Below, piece by piece: positions 44,910 to 53,231 of a DNA stretch of 64,000 bases. The notes beneath the pieces were generated by a model, which did no database searches, had not been told where the DNA came from, and saw only the letters and a program-made list of their open reading frames with translations. This DNA comes from an uncultured Oscillospiraceae bacterium. GTDB taxonomy: Bacteria > Bacillota > Clostridia > Oscillospirales > Acutalibacteraceae. Where the stretch lies: NCBI GenBank assembly GCA_900539845.1, contig UQDP01000001.1, forward strand, positions 205,100-269,099. Direction: 5' to 3'. Position numbers and translations under genes: made by a program. The stretch's first letter is position 1. The number at the start of each line of letters is the position of its first letter.

Positions 44910-44950
44910 AAAACCGCTCAAGCACTTAACTTGAGCGGTTTTATTCTTTT
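44910..44950 (+). terminator. Terminator after rluB
   Basis: AAAACCGCTCAAG pairs with CTTGAGCGGTTTT across 7 bases, followed by ATTCTTTT. Confidence 0.9.
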
Positions 44951-44964
44951 GTAAAATTTAAAAC

Positions 44965-44986
44965 GGAGCGATGTGAACATCGCTCC
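44965..44986. other. Second hairpin in the rluB-carboxyltransferase spacer
   Basis: GGAGCGATGT and ACATCGCTCC form a perfect 10-base stem with GA between them. The rest of the spacer to 45130 shows nothing further. Confidence 0.55.
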
Positions 44987-45150
44987 TTATAATTTTCTAT
45001 TTATAAGATAAAATGATTTTTTTTGCGCGGTTCAGCCGGATTTATCGACAGCCTGCGCACTGCTTTTCGGCAGTTCTTTTCTTTTTCCTACTGCAATATA
45101 GCTTTATACTAACTCTATATTAATATTATAGAAAATATAGCAAAAAATAG

Positions 45151-45179
45151 TTGTAATTATATTTACAACGTGATAAAAT
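45151..45179 (+). promoter_or_regulatory. Promoter of the carboxyltransferase cluster with TTGTAA-N6-TTACAA
   Basis: TTGTAA, 17-base spacer, TAAAAT. The -35 box is half of an inverted repeat, TTGTAA and TTACAA with 6 bases between, a possible operator. Confidence 0.6.
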
Positions 45180-45234
45180 ACCAAAGAATGGATAATTATA
45201 TTCATAAGAAAATAATACTAAGGAGGATATTCGT

Positions 45235-46554
45235 GTGAGTGAACTTGCAATAAAGGATACCGAGGCACGCAAAAGGCTTGTTGCTCTTTTTGACGACGGC
45301 GTTCTCACCGAGATTGACGCTTTTGCCAAATCGGCAAGCGGCGATGTTGAGGTCGTTGCCGGCTTCGGTACTGTAAACGGTGCTCCGGCATACGCCTTTT
45401 CACAGGACGTAACCGTAAACGGCGGCGCCGTAAGCGTTGCTCAGTGCGCGAAAATCAAAAAGATCTATGATCTGGCAACCAAAACAGGCTGCCCCGTTAT
45501 AGGAGTTTATGATTCAAACGGTATGAATCTCAAAGAGGGATTCGAGGGCCTTTCCGCATACGGCGAGATCGTAAAGGCTTCATCCGCTGTTTCCGGAGTT
45601 GTTCCGCAGATATCAGTGATTGCCGGAGCGGCTGTCGGCACAACGGCTCTGATTGCAAATATGGCTGATATCGTTATCGCTGTAAAGGGCGCTGATTTTT
45701 ATATCACAGCTCCGTCCGAGGTGACTGCCGAGGAGTCGGCAAAGGAAGGTACTGTTGATATCACTGCCGAGGATTACGATTCCGCAGTAAAGGCAGTAAG
45801 AGATCTTTTAACTCTGCTGCCGTCAAACAATCTCAGCACGCCGCCGGTCTATGATTTCAGCGAACCTGCGGCTTCAGCCGATACGGGCGCTTCGGCGGCA
45901 GAGATCATAAACGCTTCTGCGGATGCAGGCAGTGTTGTTGAGCTCAAGGCTGCGTACGCTGAGAACGTGGTTACCGCTCTTGGCTCTGTCGCAGGCTCAG
46001 CCGTCGGCTTTGTAGGATTTGACGGCAAAGCGCTCTGCCCCGCCTGTGCTTATAAAGCCGAAGCTTTTGTGAAGCTTTGTGACGCGTTTAATATCCCGGT
46101 CGTTACATTCCTGAATTCGGACGGGCTTTGCAAAGAACGCGAAAACCAGATGCTTGTTGCGGCAACAAAACTCACTGCGGCATACGCGGCGGCAACCTGC
46201 CCCAAGCTTTCCGTAATAACCGGCAAGGCAGTCGGCGCTGCTTATATCACGCTTGCCGGCAGAGGTTCAAATGCGGACCTTGCCTATGCGTGGGATACCG
46301 CAGTCGTATCTCCGCTCGATACCAAAGCCGCTGTTGCGTTCCTGTATAACGACAGGCTCGCGGCAGGCGAAAACAGAGATGCTCTTGAGAAAGAGTATGA
46401 GAGCGATATGGCGTCTCCCTTCACTGCGGCGGCGTGCGGCGCGATAGACGATGTATTTGTTCCGGCAGAAACAAGGGCAAAAATAATCGCTGCGCTTGAT
46501 GTTCTTGCAGGCAAAAGGGAAACGACAATTCCAAGAAAACATTCGGTTAAATAA
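45235..46554 (+). CDS. Biotin-dependent carboxyl transferase subunit (acyl-CoA carboxylase beta / 12S-like)
   Basis: 439 residues with two crotonase-like halves as in the CoA-specific carboxyltransferases (propionyl-CoA carboxylase beta, methylmalonyl-CoA decarboxylase alpha, transcarboxylase 12S). [23 protein letters not shown] is the first oxyanion region and [20 protein letters not shown], followed by [16 protein letters not shown], the second. It is shorter than the usual 500 or so residues. GTG start with AAGGAGG upstream. Transfers CO2 between biotin and an acyl-CoA. Followed by a separate biotin carrier and an OadA-like subunit. Confidence 0.85.
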   Translation: MSELAIKDTEARKRLVALFDDGVLTEIDAFAKSASGDVEVVAGFGTVNGAPAYAFSQDVTVNGGAVSVAQCAKIKKIYDLATKTGCPVIGVYDSNGMNLKEGFEGLSAYGEIVKASSAVSGVVPQISVIAGAAVGTTALIANMADIVIAVKGADFYITAPSEVTAEESAKEGTVDITAEDYDSAVKAVRDLLTLLPSNNLSTPPVYDFSEPAASADTGASAAEIINASADAGSVVELKAAYAENVVTALGSVAGSAVGFVGFDGKALCPACAYKAEAFVKLCDAFNIPVVTFLNSDGLCKERENQMLVAATKLTAAYAAATCPKLSVITGKAVGAAYITLAGRGSNADLAYAWDTAVVSPLDTKAAVAFLYNDRLAAGENRDALEKEYESDMASPFTAAACGAIDDVFVPAETRAKIIAALDVLAGKRETTIPRKHSVK

Positions 46555-46571
46555 TCAGGAGGATTTTAAAT

Positions 46572-46982
46572 ATGAAAAGATACACAATTACCGTAAACGG
46601 CACAGCTTATGATGTAACAGTTGACGAGGCAAACGGCGCTCCTGTTGCTGCTCCCGCACCCGCTGCAGCACCTGCGGCTGCTCCGGCACCTGCAGCGGCT
46701 CCTGCTCCTGCTGCCGCACCGGCTCCTGCAGAGGAAAAGGCTGCTCCCGCACCGGCAGGCTCTCAGGGCGCTGTTTCTGTTGACGCTCCGATGCCCGGAA
46801 CGATTCTTGATGTAAAAACATCGGTTGGCGCTTCCGTAAATGCCGGCGATGTGCTTGTAGTGCTTGAGGCTATGAAGATGGAAAATGATATCGTTGCTCC
46901 TCAGGCAGGCACCATCGCTTCCGTAAATGTTTCTAAGGGAGACAGCGTAGACGCAGGTCAGGTCATCATCACGATGAACTGA
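46572..46982 (+). CDS. Biotin carboxyl carrier protein of a decarboxylase/transcarboxylase
   Basis: 136 residues. C-terminal biotinyl domain with the attachment Lys102 in EAMKMEND. N-terminal 20 residues ([20 protein letters not shown]) resemble the OadA/PycB linker strand. Between them is a flexible Ala/Pro linker of about 40 residues. CAGGAGG precedes the ATG. It lies between two carboxyltransferase genes, neither of which carries biotin itself, so it shuttles CO2 between them. Confidence 0.95.
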   Translation: MKRYTITVNGTAYDVTVDEANGAPVAAPAPAAAPAAAPAPAAAPAPAAAPAPAEEKAAPAPAGSQGAVSVDAPMPGTILDVKTSVGASVNAGDVLVVLEAMKMENDIVAPQAGTIASVNVSKGDSVDAGQVIITMN

Positions 46983-47080
46983 TTTTATCAGGTATATCTC
47001 TATTTTCACACTCTGCTCGGCTACAGCAGGGAATCGTGGTTTTTCATAAATTTGTAGTCGGAAAGGCTATGTGAATCAGT

Positions 47081-48478
47081 ATGGCAAAAATAGGCATTAC
47101 CGAAACCGTCCTCAGAGACGCGCATCAGTCCCTGATCGCGACCAGAATGAGAACGGATGAATTTGAGGGCATACTTGAAAAGATGGATAAGATCGGTTAC
47201 CATTCGCTCGAATGCTGGGGCGGTGCAACCTTTGACTCCTGCCTGCGCTTTCTTGATGAGGACCCGTGGGACAGACTTCGCCTTATCCGCAAAAAGTGCC
47301 CCAATACAAAACTTCAGATGCTTTTCAGAGGTCAGAATATGCTCGGCTACCGTCATTATGCCGATGACCTTGTAGATTATTTCGTTAAAAAGAGTATTGA
47401 TAACGGTATCGATATTCTGAGAATTTTTGACGCGCTCAATGACGTGCGCAATCTGGAGACCGCTATAAACGCCGCAAAGAAATACGGCGGTCATGTTCAG
47501 GCGGCTATTTCTTACACAACCGGCCCTGTATTTGATATCGAGTATTACTGCAACTATGCAAAGCAGCTTGAAAATGCCGGCGCCGATTCTATCTGCATCA
47601 AGGATATGGCAGGTCTTTTAACGCCTTACGGCACTTATGATCTTGTTAAAGCCCTCAAGGAAACCGTCAAGATCCCGATACAGCTGCATTCGCACTATAC
47701 CTCCGGACTTGCTTCTATGGTGCACCTTAAAGGTATCGAAGCAGGCGTAGATGTTATCGATACGGCTATGAGCCCGCTCGCTATGGGCACTTCCCATCCG
47801 GCAACGGAATCCATGGTTGCCGCCCTTCAGGGCACGGAGTATGATACCGGGCTCGATCTGAAAGCCCTCACGGAGATCCGTGATTTCTTCAATCCGCTCA
47901 GGGAAAAATATCTTGCCGAGGGTCTTCTCAATCCGAAAATGCTCGGCGTAGACGCGAATACGCTTTTGTATCAGGTTCCCGGCGGCATGCTTTCAAACCT
48001 GCTCAATCAGCTTAAGCAGGCAGGCAAGGAGGATAAGCTGGAAGAAGTTCTTGCCGAGGTTCCGCGCGTCCGTAAAGACAGCGGTTATCCTCCGCTCGTT
48101 ACACCTACTTCACAGATCGTGGGAACTCAGTCCGTATTCAATATCATCCTCGGTGAACGCTATAAAATGGTTACGAAGGAATTTAAGGATATGGTTGCCG
48201 GTAAATACGGTAAAACGCCCTGCGAGATCGATCCCGATTTCAGAAAGAAGATCTGCGGCGACGAGGAAGTTATCGACTGCCGCCCGGCCGATCTCCTTAA
48301 GCCGGAGCTTGATAAGTTCAGAGATGAGATCGCCGAGTATTATGAGCAGGAAGAGGATGTTCTTTCCTATGCGCAGTTCGGTGATGTTGCAATCAAATTC
48401 TTCCAGAAGAGAAGAGATAAAAAGTACGGTCTGGACGGCAAGCACGACGATATAGTTAACAAAGTTCACCCTGTGTAA
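47081..48478 (+). CDS. Oxaloacetate/pyruvate carboxyltransferase subunit (OadA/PycB/5S-like, no biotin domain)
   Basis: 465 residues. TIM-barrel carboxyltransferase acting on oxaloacetate and pyruvate. Metal ligands Asp13 (ETVLRDAHQS) and His203/His205 (LHSHYTSG), carboxylated Lys174 (CIKDMAG), and GGMLSNL in the C-terminal funnel domain. It stops before the biotin domain found in full-length OadA of about 590 residues, matching transcarboxylase 5S. The SD is weak and far (AAAGG, 14 bases). Third part of the cluster; no membrane OadB/MmdB subunit is nearby. Confidence 0.9.
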   Translation: MAKIGITETVLRDAHQSLIATRMRTDEFEGILEKMDKIGYHSLECWGGATFDSCLRFLDEDPWDRLRLIRKKCPNTKLQMLFRGQNMLGYRHYADDLVDYFVKKSIDNGIDILRIFDALNDVRNLETAINAAKKYGGHVQAAISYTTGPVFDIEYYCNYAKQLENAGADSICIKDMAGLLTPYGTYDLVKALKETVKIPIQLHSHYTSGLASMVHLKGIEAGVDVIDTAMSPLAMGTSHPATESMVAALQGTEYDTGLDLKALTEIRDFFNPLREKYLAEGLLNPKMLGVDANTLLYQVPGGMLSNLLNQLKQAGKEDKLEEVLAEVPRVRKDSGYPPLVTPTSQIVGTQSVFNIILGERYKMVTKEFKDMVAGKYGKTPCEIDPDFRKKICGDEEVIDCRPADLLKPELDKFRDEIAEYYEQEEDVLSYAQFGDVAIKFFQKRRDKKYGLDGKHDDIVNKVHPV

Positions 48479-48488
48479 AAAAATGATC

Positions 48489-48526
48489 TGCGCGCTTCGG
48501 ATTTTTTAACCCAAGCGCGCATTTTA
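48489..48526 (+). terminator. Terminator of the carboxyltransferase cluster
   Basis: TGCGCGCTT pairs with AAGCGCGCA across 15 bases, followed by TTTTAC. Confidence 0.8.
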
Positions 48527-48548
48527 CACGCTTTTTTGTGCTTTTTTG

Positions 48549-48577
48549 TTGACGATTCGGCACTTAGGTGCTATAAT
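48549..48577 (+). promoter_or_regulatory. Promoter for the epimerase gene
   Basis: TTGACG, 17-base spacer, TATAAT. Confidence 0.85.
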
Positions 48578-48623
48578 CAATTTATAAACTTTTTATAAAT
48601 TCATGTATGGGGGTACATAAAAA

Positions 48624-49667
48624 ATGAAAGTTCTCATGATTGGCGGAACAGGACTTCTCGGTTCTGCTGCCGCGCAGATTTTTGTAGACCGCGGAAACGA
48701 AATCAAAACTCTTGCGCTTCCTCCGCTTCCCGAAGGCGCTCCGCTTCCCAAGGAGATGGAGATCGTTTTTCAGGATGCCAATAAGCTTACCGATGATGAA
48801 ATGGTAGAGATGATGCAGGGCTATGATATGTTCGTTTTCGCAACGGGCGTAGACGAAAGAGTTGAGTTCCCTGCACCTGTTTATGACGCATATTATAAGT
48901 ATAATATCGCTCCTCTTGAAAGATATCTGCCTCTTGCTAAAAAAGCAGGTATGAAGGGCGCTGTTGTATGCGGCTCTTATTTCGCTTGGCTTGCAAAAGA
49001 GCGTCCCGATATGAGGCTCACTGAAAAGCATCCTTATATCAGAAGCCGTATAGAGCAGGAAAAGGTTTGCGAAAAGTATTCCGATGCGAACTTCCAGGTC
49101 GGCGTTCTTGAGCTTCCTTACATCTTCGGCACACAGCCGGGCAGAAAACCGGTTTGGGTCATCCTCATCGAGCAGCTTCAGAGATTTGAAAAAATGCCGT
49201 TTACAATGTATCCGGCAGGCGGCACGGCAATGCTTACCGTTCGTCAGGTCGGCGAAGCTATGGTAGGTGCTGCTGAGCAGGCTTATGCGGCTGCATCAAA
49301 GGGCGAGGGCAAATTCCGTGCGTACGGCATTTCCTGCTATAACTACACTTGGAGAAAGTTCCTTAAGATCGTTTACCGCGCTATGGACGGTATTGAGGAC
49401 AGAAAGATCGTTGACGTTCCGAAGTGGACTTTCCAGGCTTTCGGTCTTTTCATGCGCAAGGATTACGCCAAGAGAAATGTAGATTCCGGTATTGACCCCG
49501 TAGGTCTTGCTGATATTATGGGTATGAATCTCTTTATCCCGCTTGACGATTGTAAAGAGCTCGGTTGTACTCCCGATGATATTGAAAAGGCAATCTTTGA
49601 TTCCATCAAGCTTTCCAAGGAGGCTTTTGAGGGCAAGGCAAAGCTTGTTGAAATGAAAGGCGAATAA
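48624..49667 (+). CDS. NAD-dependent epimerase/dehydratase family protein
   Basis: 347 residues. Extended short-chain dehydrogenase fold with the nucleotide loop GGTGLLG (8-14). A Tyr-Lys-like catalytic pair is not obvious in the usual spacing. LELPYIFGTQPGRKP and the C-terminal block with DPVGLADIMGMNLF suggest a specific subfamily common in Clostridia, with unknown substrate. GGGGG precedes the ATG. Monocistronic, with strong promoter and terminator, and codon use typical of a well-expressed gene. Confidence 0.8.
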   Translation: MKVLMIGGTGLLGSAAAQIFVDRGNEIKTLALPPLPEGAPLPKEMEIVFQDANKLTDDEMVEMMQGYDMFVFATGVDERVEFPAPVYDAYYKYNIAPLERYLPLAKKAGMKGAVVCGSYFAWLAKERPDMRLTEKHPYIRSRIEQEKVCEKYSDANFQVGVLELPYIFGTQPGRKPVWVILIEQLQRFEKMPFTMYPAGGTAMLTVRQVGEAMVGAAEQAYAAASKGEGKFRAYGISCYNYTWRKFLKIVYRAMDGIEDRKIVDVPKWTFQAFGLFMRKDYAKRNVDSGIDPVGLADIMGMNLFIPLDDCKELGCTPDDIEKAIFDSIKLSKEAFEGKAKLVEMKGE

Positions 49668-49682
49668 TAGGTTGATCCTAAT

Positions 49683-49716
49683 AGGGACTGCCAAACGGCA
49701 GTCCCTTTAATTTTTT
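49683..49716 (+). terminator. Terminator after the epimerase gene
   Basis: GGGACTGCC pairs with GGCAGTCCC across 4 bases, followed by TTTAATTTTTT. Confidence 0.93.
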
Positions 49717-49783
49717 GCTTTCAAATTGGAAAAAAATACCAATTTTTTCCTTGGTTCAACATTTATCCGTTTATTACCCTTGT

Positions 49784-49881
49784 AACGCCGAGAATTTTGT
49801 GATAAATTATATACATTAAAAAAATATTTTGGAAAATTATAAAATTTTTTAAGTTTTTTTCAGTTTAAAGGAATATATATT
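49784..49881 (+). promoter_or_regulatory. Putative ECF-sigma-dependent promoter region, autoregulatory
   Basis: Contains in order AACGCCGA, TTGGAAAATT, AAATTTTTT, TTTTCAGTTT and AAAGGAATATA. The same words in the same order recur upstream of the secreted protein gene at 51164. AAAGGA also serves as SD for the sigma gene. Confidence 0.5.
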
Positions 49882-50409
49882 ATGATGGTATTTTTAAATT
49901 TGATTGATTCAGCGGAGGATAAAGAGAAATTCAAGCATTTTTATAATAAATATGTTGGCATGGTCATATGGATAGCTAAATCGCGCTTGCGCGATAACCA
50001 GTCTCTTGCCGAGGAGTGCGCGCAGGAAACGTTTCTCTATTTCGCAAAGAATTTTTCTAAAATAGAAGAAGTGGATTCGCTGAAAACAAAGTCATATGTA
50101 GGAGTTGTTGCAACAGCTTATGCAATAAAATGCTATCACGCTGAATTCGAGCGCTACCCAAAGATTCCCGATATGCCGGAGGGATTCGAAGAAGCGGATG
50201 ACGCCCTCAGCGTTTATGACACGTATGAACTGAAAGACGCAATATCATCTCTGAACGAGGAGATGCGCACCGTTATTTACATGAAATATGTGTTAGGTAT
50301 GAACCTAGATGAAATGAGCAAGATGTGCGGAATGTCAGAATATCTTTTAAGAAAGAATATACGTGAGGCACGTGATCTGATAAAGAAGTATCTTGATAAG
50401 GAGGATTAG
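49882..50409 (+). CDS. ECF-type RNA polymerase sigma factor
   Basis: 175 residues with region 2 (FNKYVGMVIWIAKSRLRDN-like core, AEECAQETFLYFAKNF) and region 4 (LNEEMRTVIYMKYVLGMNLDEMSKMCGMSE, with its HTH). No region 3, so extracytoplasmic-function type. AAAGGA lies about 10 bases before the ATG. Followed after 2 bases by a single-pass membrane protein that fits an anti-sigma factor. The shared promoter words here and before 51164 suggest autoregulation and a local target. Confidence 0.9.
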   Translation: MMVFLNLIDSAEDKEKFKHFYNKYVGMVIWIAKSRLRDNQSLAEECAQETFLYFAKNFSKIEEVDSLKTKSYVGVVATAYAIKCYHAEFERYPKIPDMPEGFEEADDALSVYDTYELKDAISSLNEEMRTVIYMKYVLGMNLDEMSKMCGMSEYLLRKNIREARDLIKKYLDKED

Positions 50410-50411
50410 CG

Positions 50412-51047
50412 ATGACCAAATTTGAGAGAGCATGTATCATGTCCTGCAACGAGTGGGCGCGTTCTCTGCCCGATTCGCCTAAGTTCGTTCTGAGCAGAAA
50501 AGGCGAACAGCGCCTGCTTTCCATCGTGGACCGTATGGACGGCAAAGTTGTGCGCCGCTTTCCGAGGCGTGTTGCAAGGTTCATTTTGGTTGCCGCTGTT
50601 ATCGGTGCGCTGCTGATAGCCACTACGGTGTTTGCCGTTATCGGTCAAAGTGATTTTGATATCCTTAAAAAGTCCGATATGTCCGAGTATTCCATAAACG
50701 GCTCGGCAGGTCAAAGCGCTTCCGATGATCTGACGGTATCGTATGTGGTTGACGGTTTTGAATTGTCGAAGACGGTATCAAACAACGGCTCTGTGAGTTG
50801 TTTCGTGTTTGTTTCTGATGATGGAAGAATGTATTCTGTCAAACTTTCTGATGGCTCGGATGTTTTTGCTTTTGATACGGAAGATTATGAAGCCGAGCAT
50901 ATTATGATTGACGGGATAGAGTATATTCATTATAAGAGTAATGAAGAGTCGAACGGTCTTATCTGGAATTACGGCGGATATATCTACCTTGTTTCCGGCG
51001 ATATTTCTTTGGAAGACGCACTAAATGTGGCAAAATCCACAAAATAG
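50412..51047 (+). CDS. Probable membrane anti-sigma factor (DUF4367-like)
   Basis: 211 residues. A cytosolic N-terminal region of about 55 residues with a basic stretch (VVRRFPRRVARF), one membrane helix (ILVAAVIGALLIATTVFAV), and an extracellular domain ending GLIWNYGGYIYLVSGDISLE, which resembles DUF4367 domains attached to anti-sigma factors. AAGGAGG precedes the ATG. Coupled to the ECF sigma gene (2-base gap). By position it should bind and restrain that sigma factor until an external signal acts. Confidence 0.78.
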   Translation: MTKFERACIMSCNEWARSLPDSPKFVLSRKGEQRLLSIVDRMDGKVVRRFPRRVARFILVAAVIGALLIATTVFAVIGQSDFDILKKSDMSEYSINGSAGQSASDDLTVSYVVDGFELSKTVSNNGSVSCFVFVSDDGRMYSVKLSDGSDVFAFDTEDYEAEHIMIDGIEYIHYKSNEESNGLIWNYGGYIYLVSGDISLEDALNVAKSTK

Positions 51048-51066
51048 ACACTTACTATTTGTGCAA

Positions 51067-51137
51067 AACGCCGAATTGGAAAATTTTTCAAATTTTTTTA
51101 AAAATCTTTTCAGTTTTTTGTCGGAAAAAGGAATATA
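51067..51137 (+). promoter_or_regulatory. Putative ECF-sigma target promoter
   Basis: Carries AACGCCGA, TTGGAAAATT, AAATTTTTTT, TTTTCAGTTTT and AAAGGAATATA, parallel to the region before the sigma gene. The distance between the last two words differs by 10 bases. Confidence 0.45.
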
Positions 51138-51163
51138 GTATATAGAGGTGTAAATCAAAGAAT

Positions 51164-51571
51164 ATGAGTAATGTATTAAAATCAAAACCGATCAAACTGT
51201 TTCTATGTTTATTTATGATGCTTTCGCTGCTCGCGCCGTGCGCGGCAGTTTCCGCCGCTGAGGCGGAAGAGATAACGCCTATGGCTGCAGTGATAGACAG
51301 TTACAGCTGCGGCATCACGATCAGTGGTGTTACTGCTAAGTGTAATGCTTGGTTGCAATCAAGTTATAACGCTACTTTAAGAATCACGATGGAACTCCAG
51401 AAAAAGAATTCATCCGGCTATGAGAATGTCAAGACTTGGACAAGCAGTACATATGGCAGGCTGCATTCTATGTCCGAAAGCCGCGCGATCAATCTTCTTT
51501 CCGATTACCGCTTAAAGGTTACCTTTACAGCGGGTAATGAGAGCAGGGTAGCATACGCTTACCCAAGCTGA
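51164..51571 (+). CDS. Small secreted protein, probable target of the ECF sigma factor
   Basis: 135 residues. Signal peptide with hydrophobic core LFLCLFMMLSLLAPCAAVSAA and cleavage near VSA-AEA (shown here up to 20 residues of core). The mature part of about 100 residues is beta-rich with two cysteines, polar, and ends ESRVAYAYPS. AGAGGTG lies upstream of the ATG. No known family is recognised with confidence. Its upstream region shares words with that of the ECF sigma gene. Confidence 0.75.
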   Translation: MSNVLKSKPIKLFLCLFMMLSLLAPCAAVSAAEAEEITPMAAVIDSYSCGITISGVTAKCNAWLQSSYNATLRITMELQKKNSSGYENVKTWTSSTYGRLHSMSESRAINLLSDYRLKVTFTAGNESRVAYAYPS

Positions 51572-51598
51572 TATTTTTCTTAATTTGCCAACACCCCC

Positions 51599-51637
51599 GG
51601 GCCGGTTAGCTTTTTTGGCTGCCGGCCCAATTTTTAT
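51599..51637 (+). terminator. Terminator after the secreted protein gene
   Basis: GGGCCGG pairs with CCGGCCC with an inner AGC/GCT, followed by AATTTTTAT. Confidence 0.88.
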
Positions 51638-51670
51638 ATTTGATTCGGAATTGCTCATGAAAAAATGAAA

Positions 51671-51704
51671 GCGGCGGTGAATCATCACCGCCGCCGTTTT
51701 TTTG
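51671..51704 (+). terminator. Second terminator, upstream of the 6S RNA
   Basis: GCGGCGGTGA pairs with TCACCGCCGC across 4 bases, then CG and seven T residues. Confidence 0.85.
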
Positions 51705-51709
51705 AAAAA

Positions 51710-51893
51710 TCCGCACATCCGCCGTGGACTGAAGATAACCTGCTCTCTACGCAGGTGGGTTTCATCCGCATTATTTTGTGCTCCCAGCTTCCGCCGAAAG
51801 GCGGGAGGTCTGCATACCCATAATGCGAGCCTGAATCCCTTTTAAATTCTTGTTCGGGTTATTTAAGCCCACGGTTGTCGAGATGCACAGACT
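51710..51893 (+). ncRNA. ssrS: 6S RNA (SsrS), probable
   Basis: No reading frame. The fold is a long closing stem (CCGTGG at 51722 with CCACGG at 51869, extended by GCACATC-like and GAGATGC arms), an internal hairpin ACCTGC/GCAGGT (51738-51756), and an apical stem GCATTAT/ATAATGC (51768-51826) capped by CTCC-CCGCC-GAAA-GGCGG-GAG. The 3' part, GGGTTA...AGCCCACGG...GAGATGC, resembles the E. coli 6S 3' arm (GGGUUACAGCC...CAUCUCGG). 6S RNA mimics an open promoter and binds sigma-A holoenzyme. Ends are approximate. Confidence 0.72.
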
Positions 51894-51919
51894 GTAAACG
51901 ATTTTTATCCGCCTGAATA

Positions 51920-52240
51920 TTATTGCTCAGTCGGGTCGTAGTATTCAACCTCATACTGCTCTTCAATCTTTTTCATAAGGATATCGGAAACTCTTTCAAA
52001 TTCTTCTTCATTTTCAATTTCTTCCAGATATTCCTCATCACCGTCATTGATCACCTTTAATATGATAACCTCATAATCGGCGTCAACAACCTCTTCTTCA
52101 TCGTCTCTGTACTCGGTGATGGCAACGTAAACGCCGCCTTCATCCTCATATCTTTCAAGCAGTTCAAACAGGATTTCATTTCCGTCCTCATCATTAACGG
52201 AAATAATGTCCGGTTCGTATACTTCATTCTTGTCAGCCAA
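51920..52240 (-). CDS. DUF1292 domain protein
   Basis: About 106 residues and very acidic. It begins with a segment typical of DUF1292 (YrzB-like) proteins, IISVNDEDGNEILFELLERY, and continues EVIILKVINDGDEEYLEEI. The start is taken as TTG at 52240, since GGGTG lies 6 bases upstream and the product then starts MADKNE, as in relatives; the GTG at 52249 lies within the SD. The role is unknown; relatives often sit near ruvX. Here it is alone, between the 6S RNA and the large non-coding RNA. Confidence 0.85.
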   Translation of the reverse strand: MADKNEVYEPDIISVNDEDGNEILFELLERYEDEGGVYVAITEYRDDEEEVVDADYEVIILKVINDGDEEYLEEIENEEEFERVSDILMKKIEEQYEVEYYDPTEQ

Positions 52241-52266
52241 GTAAATCACCCGCCTTTCAAGTCAAT

Positions 52267-52295
52267 ATTATAATATGAATTCAGCGTTTCGTCAA
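52267..52295 (-). promoter_or_regulatory. Promoter for the DUF1292 gene
   Basis: On the minus strand TTGACG, 17-base spacer, TATAAT. Confidence 0.82.
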
Positions 52296-52353
52296 TAGAA
52301 ATATGTTCCTGTGTAAAATTTACAAAAAAAAATAAAAATGTTGAAAAAAACTA

Positions 52354-52382
52354 TTGACAAACAACAAAAAGTATGCTATTCT
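52354..52382 (+). promoter_or_regulatory. Strong promoter of the large non-coding RNA
   Basis: TTGACA, 17-base spacer, TATTCT. Transcription should begin near 52389. No protein gene starts downstream for almost 1 kb. Confidence 0.85.
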
Positions 52383-52833
52383 TTAGATGAACTTAAGAGG
52401 TGGCTGGTAAATCGCAGGGCGCACCGTTAAAGGCGTAAGAAGCATATTTGGAAATCTGCAAAGCAAAAGCCGTTATGCGGAAGCGCAAGGCCAATCGGTA
52501 AAGCGTTCGTCTTTATGGTAAACGAGAGACCAAGGTGTTGCCAACAGCGAAATTTAGTTAACCGAAAGGTATTCGAAAAAGCAAAGCAGCGTGCCTTTAA
52601 AGATGTCGGTAAAAGCGGTATTCAAAATAATGTATTAACATTAGGTTGCAATTTTGCATAGTAATGAATACAGCAAAGTTATATCGGTAGATTTAAAAGC
52701 GAAACAGCCTAAATCAAGGCGTGTGAAAGGCGTCAGGGAAAGTAAGGCAATTCGTAAAAGGTAACAAAGCAAGGATTGCACAGATCAGCCGTTAAGTTCA
52801 TTATGGAGTATAAGAAAAGGAGGCATTTGTCCA

Positions 52834-52881
52834 ATGGATGTAGAACCTGTTTTGGCAAACGCCTGCAAGGTGTCCGGGTAA
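52834..52881 (+). CDS. Possible 15-residue micro-ORF inside the large RNA
   Basis: MDVEPVLANACKVSG, with AGGAGG 10 bases upstream and the word TGTCCAATG over its start. May be a structural element rather than a gene. Confidence 0.25.
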   Translation: MDVEPVLANACKVSG

Positions 52882-53198
52882 AATAACGGTATTGGTATCG
52901 ACAGAGGACTGCCGGAAGCAGTGGCAGCGGCGGATACGGGCTTTATGAAGTGACTTAAAAGTTATGGCAGGAACCCAGCAAAAGGGCAGCACAGGCGTCT
53001 AAAAAATTTAATTTGATGATATAGATTTCTATAAGTTTATATTGAATTTTGGCTTTGCCTGCAAAAGCCTGAAGAGTTATTCTTCAATTTCTCCTTATAT
53101 TTAAGGAAATAAATATAACAGAAAAGGAATTCAGTCCAATGGGCTAAGCAGATTATTTACGGATCTTATTTATCAAATTTAATATTGAGGTGATTCCT

Positions 53199-53231
53199 AT
53201 GTTAAGGAAATTCATCCGATTGATCAAATAA
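53199..53231 (+). CDS. Possible 10-residue cationic peptide
   Basis: MLRKFIRLIK, with GAGGTG spaced 6 bases before the ATG, a better SD than many genes here. The peptide is amphipathic and basic. The palindrome ATCAAAT-A-ATTTGAT covers its stop codon. Lies in the 3' part of the large RNA. Confidence 0.4.
   Translation: MLRKFIRLIK

Noticed and set aside
46630..46750. Repetitive GC-rich stretch
   Set aside because: It is the coding sequence of the Ala/Pro linker of the biotin carrier, not an independent repeat.
52389..53010. tmRNA or RNase P RNA as the identity of the large RNA
   Set aside because: No tmRNA-like tRNA-Ala ends or tag frame and no conserved RNase P core words were found, and the stretch is too long for either.
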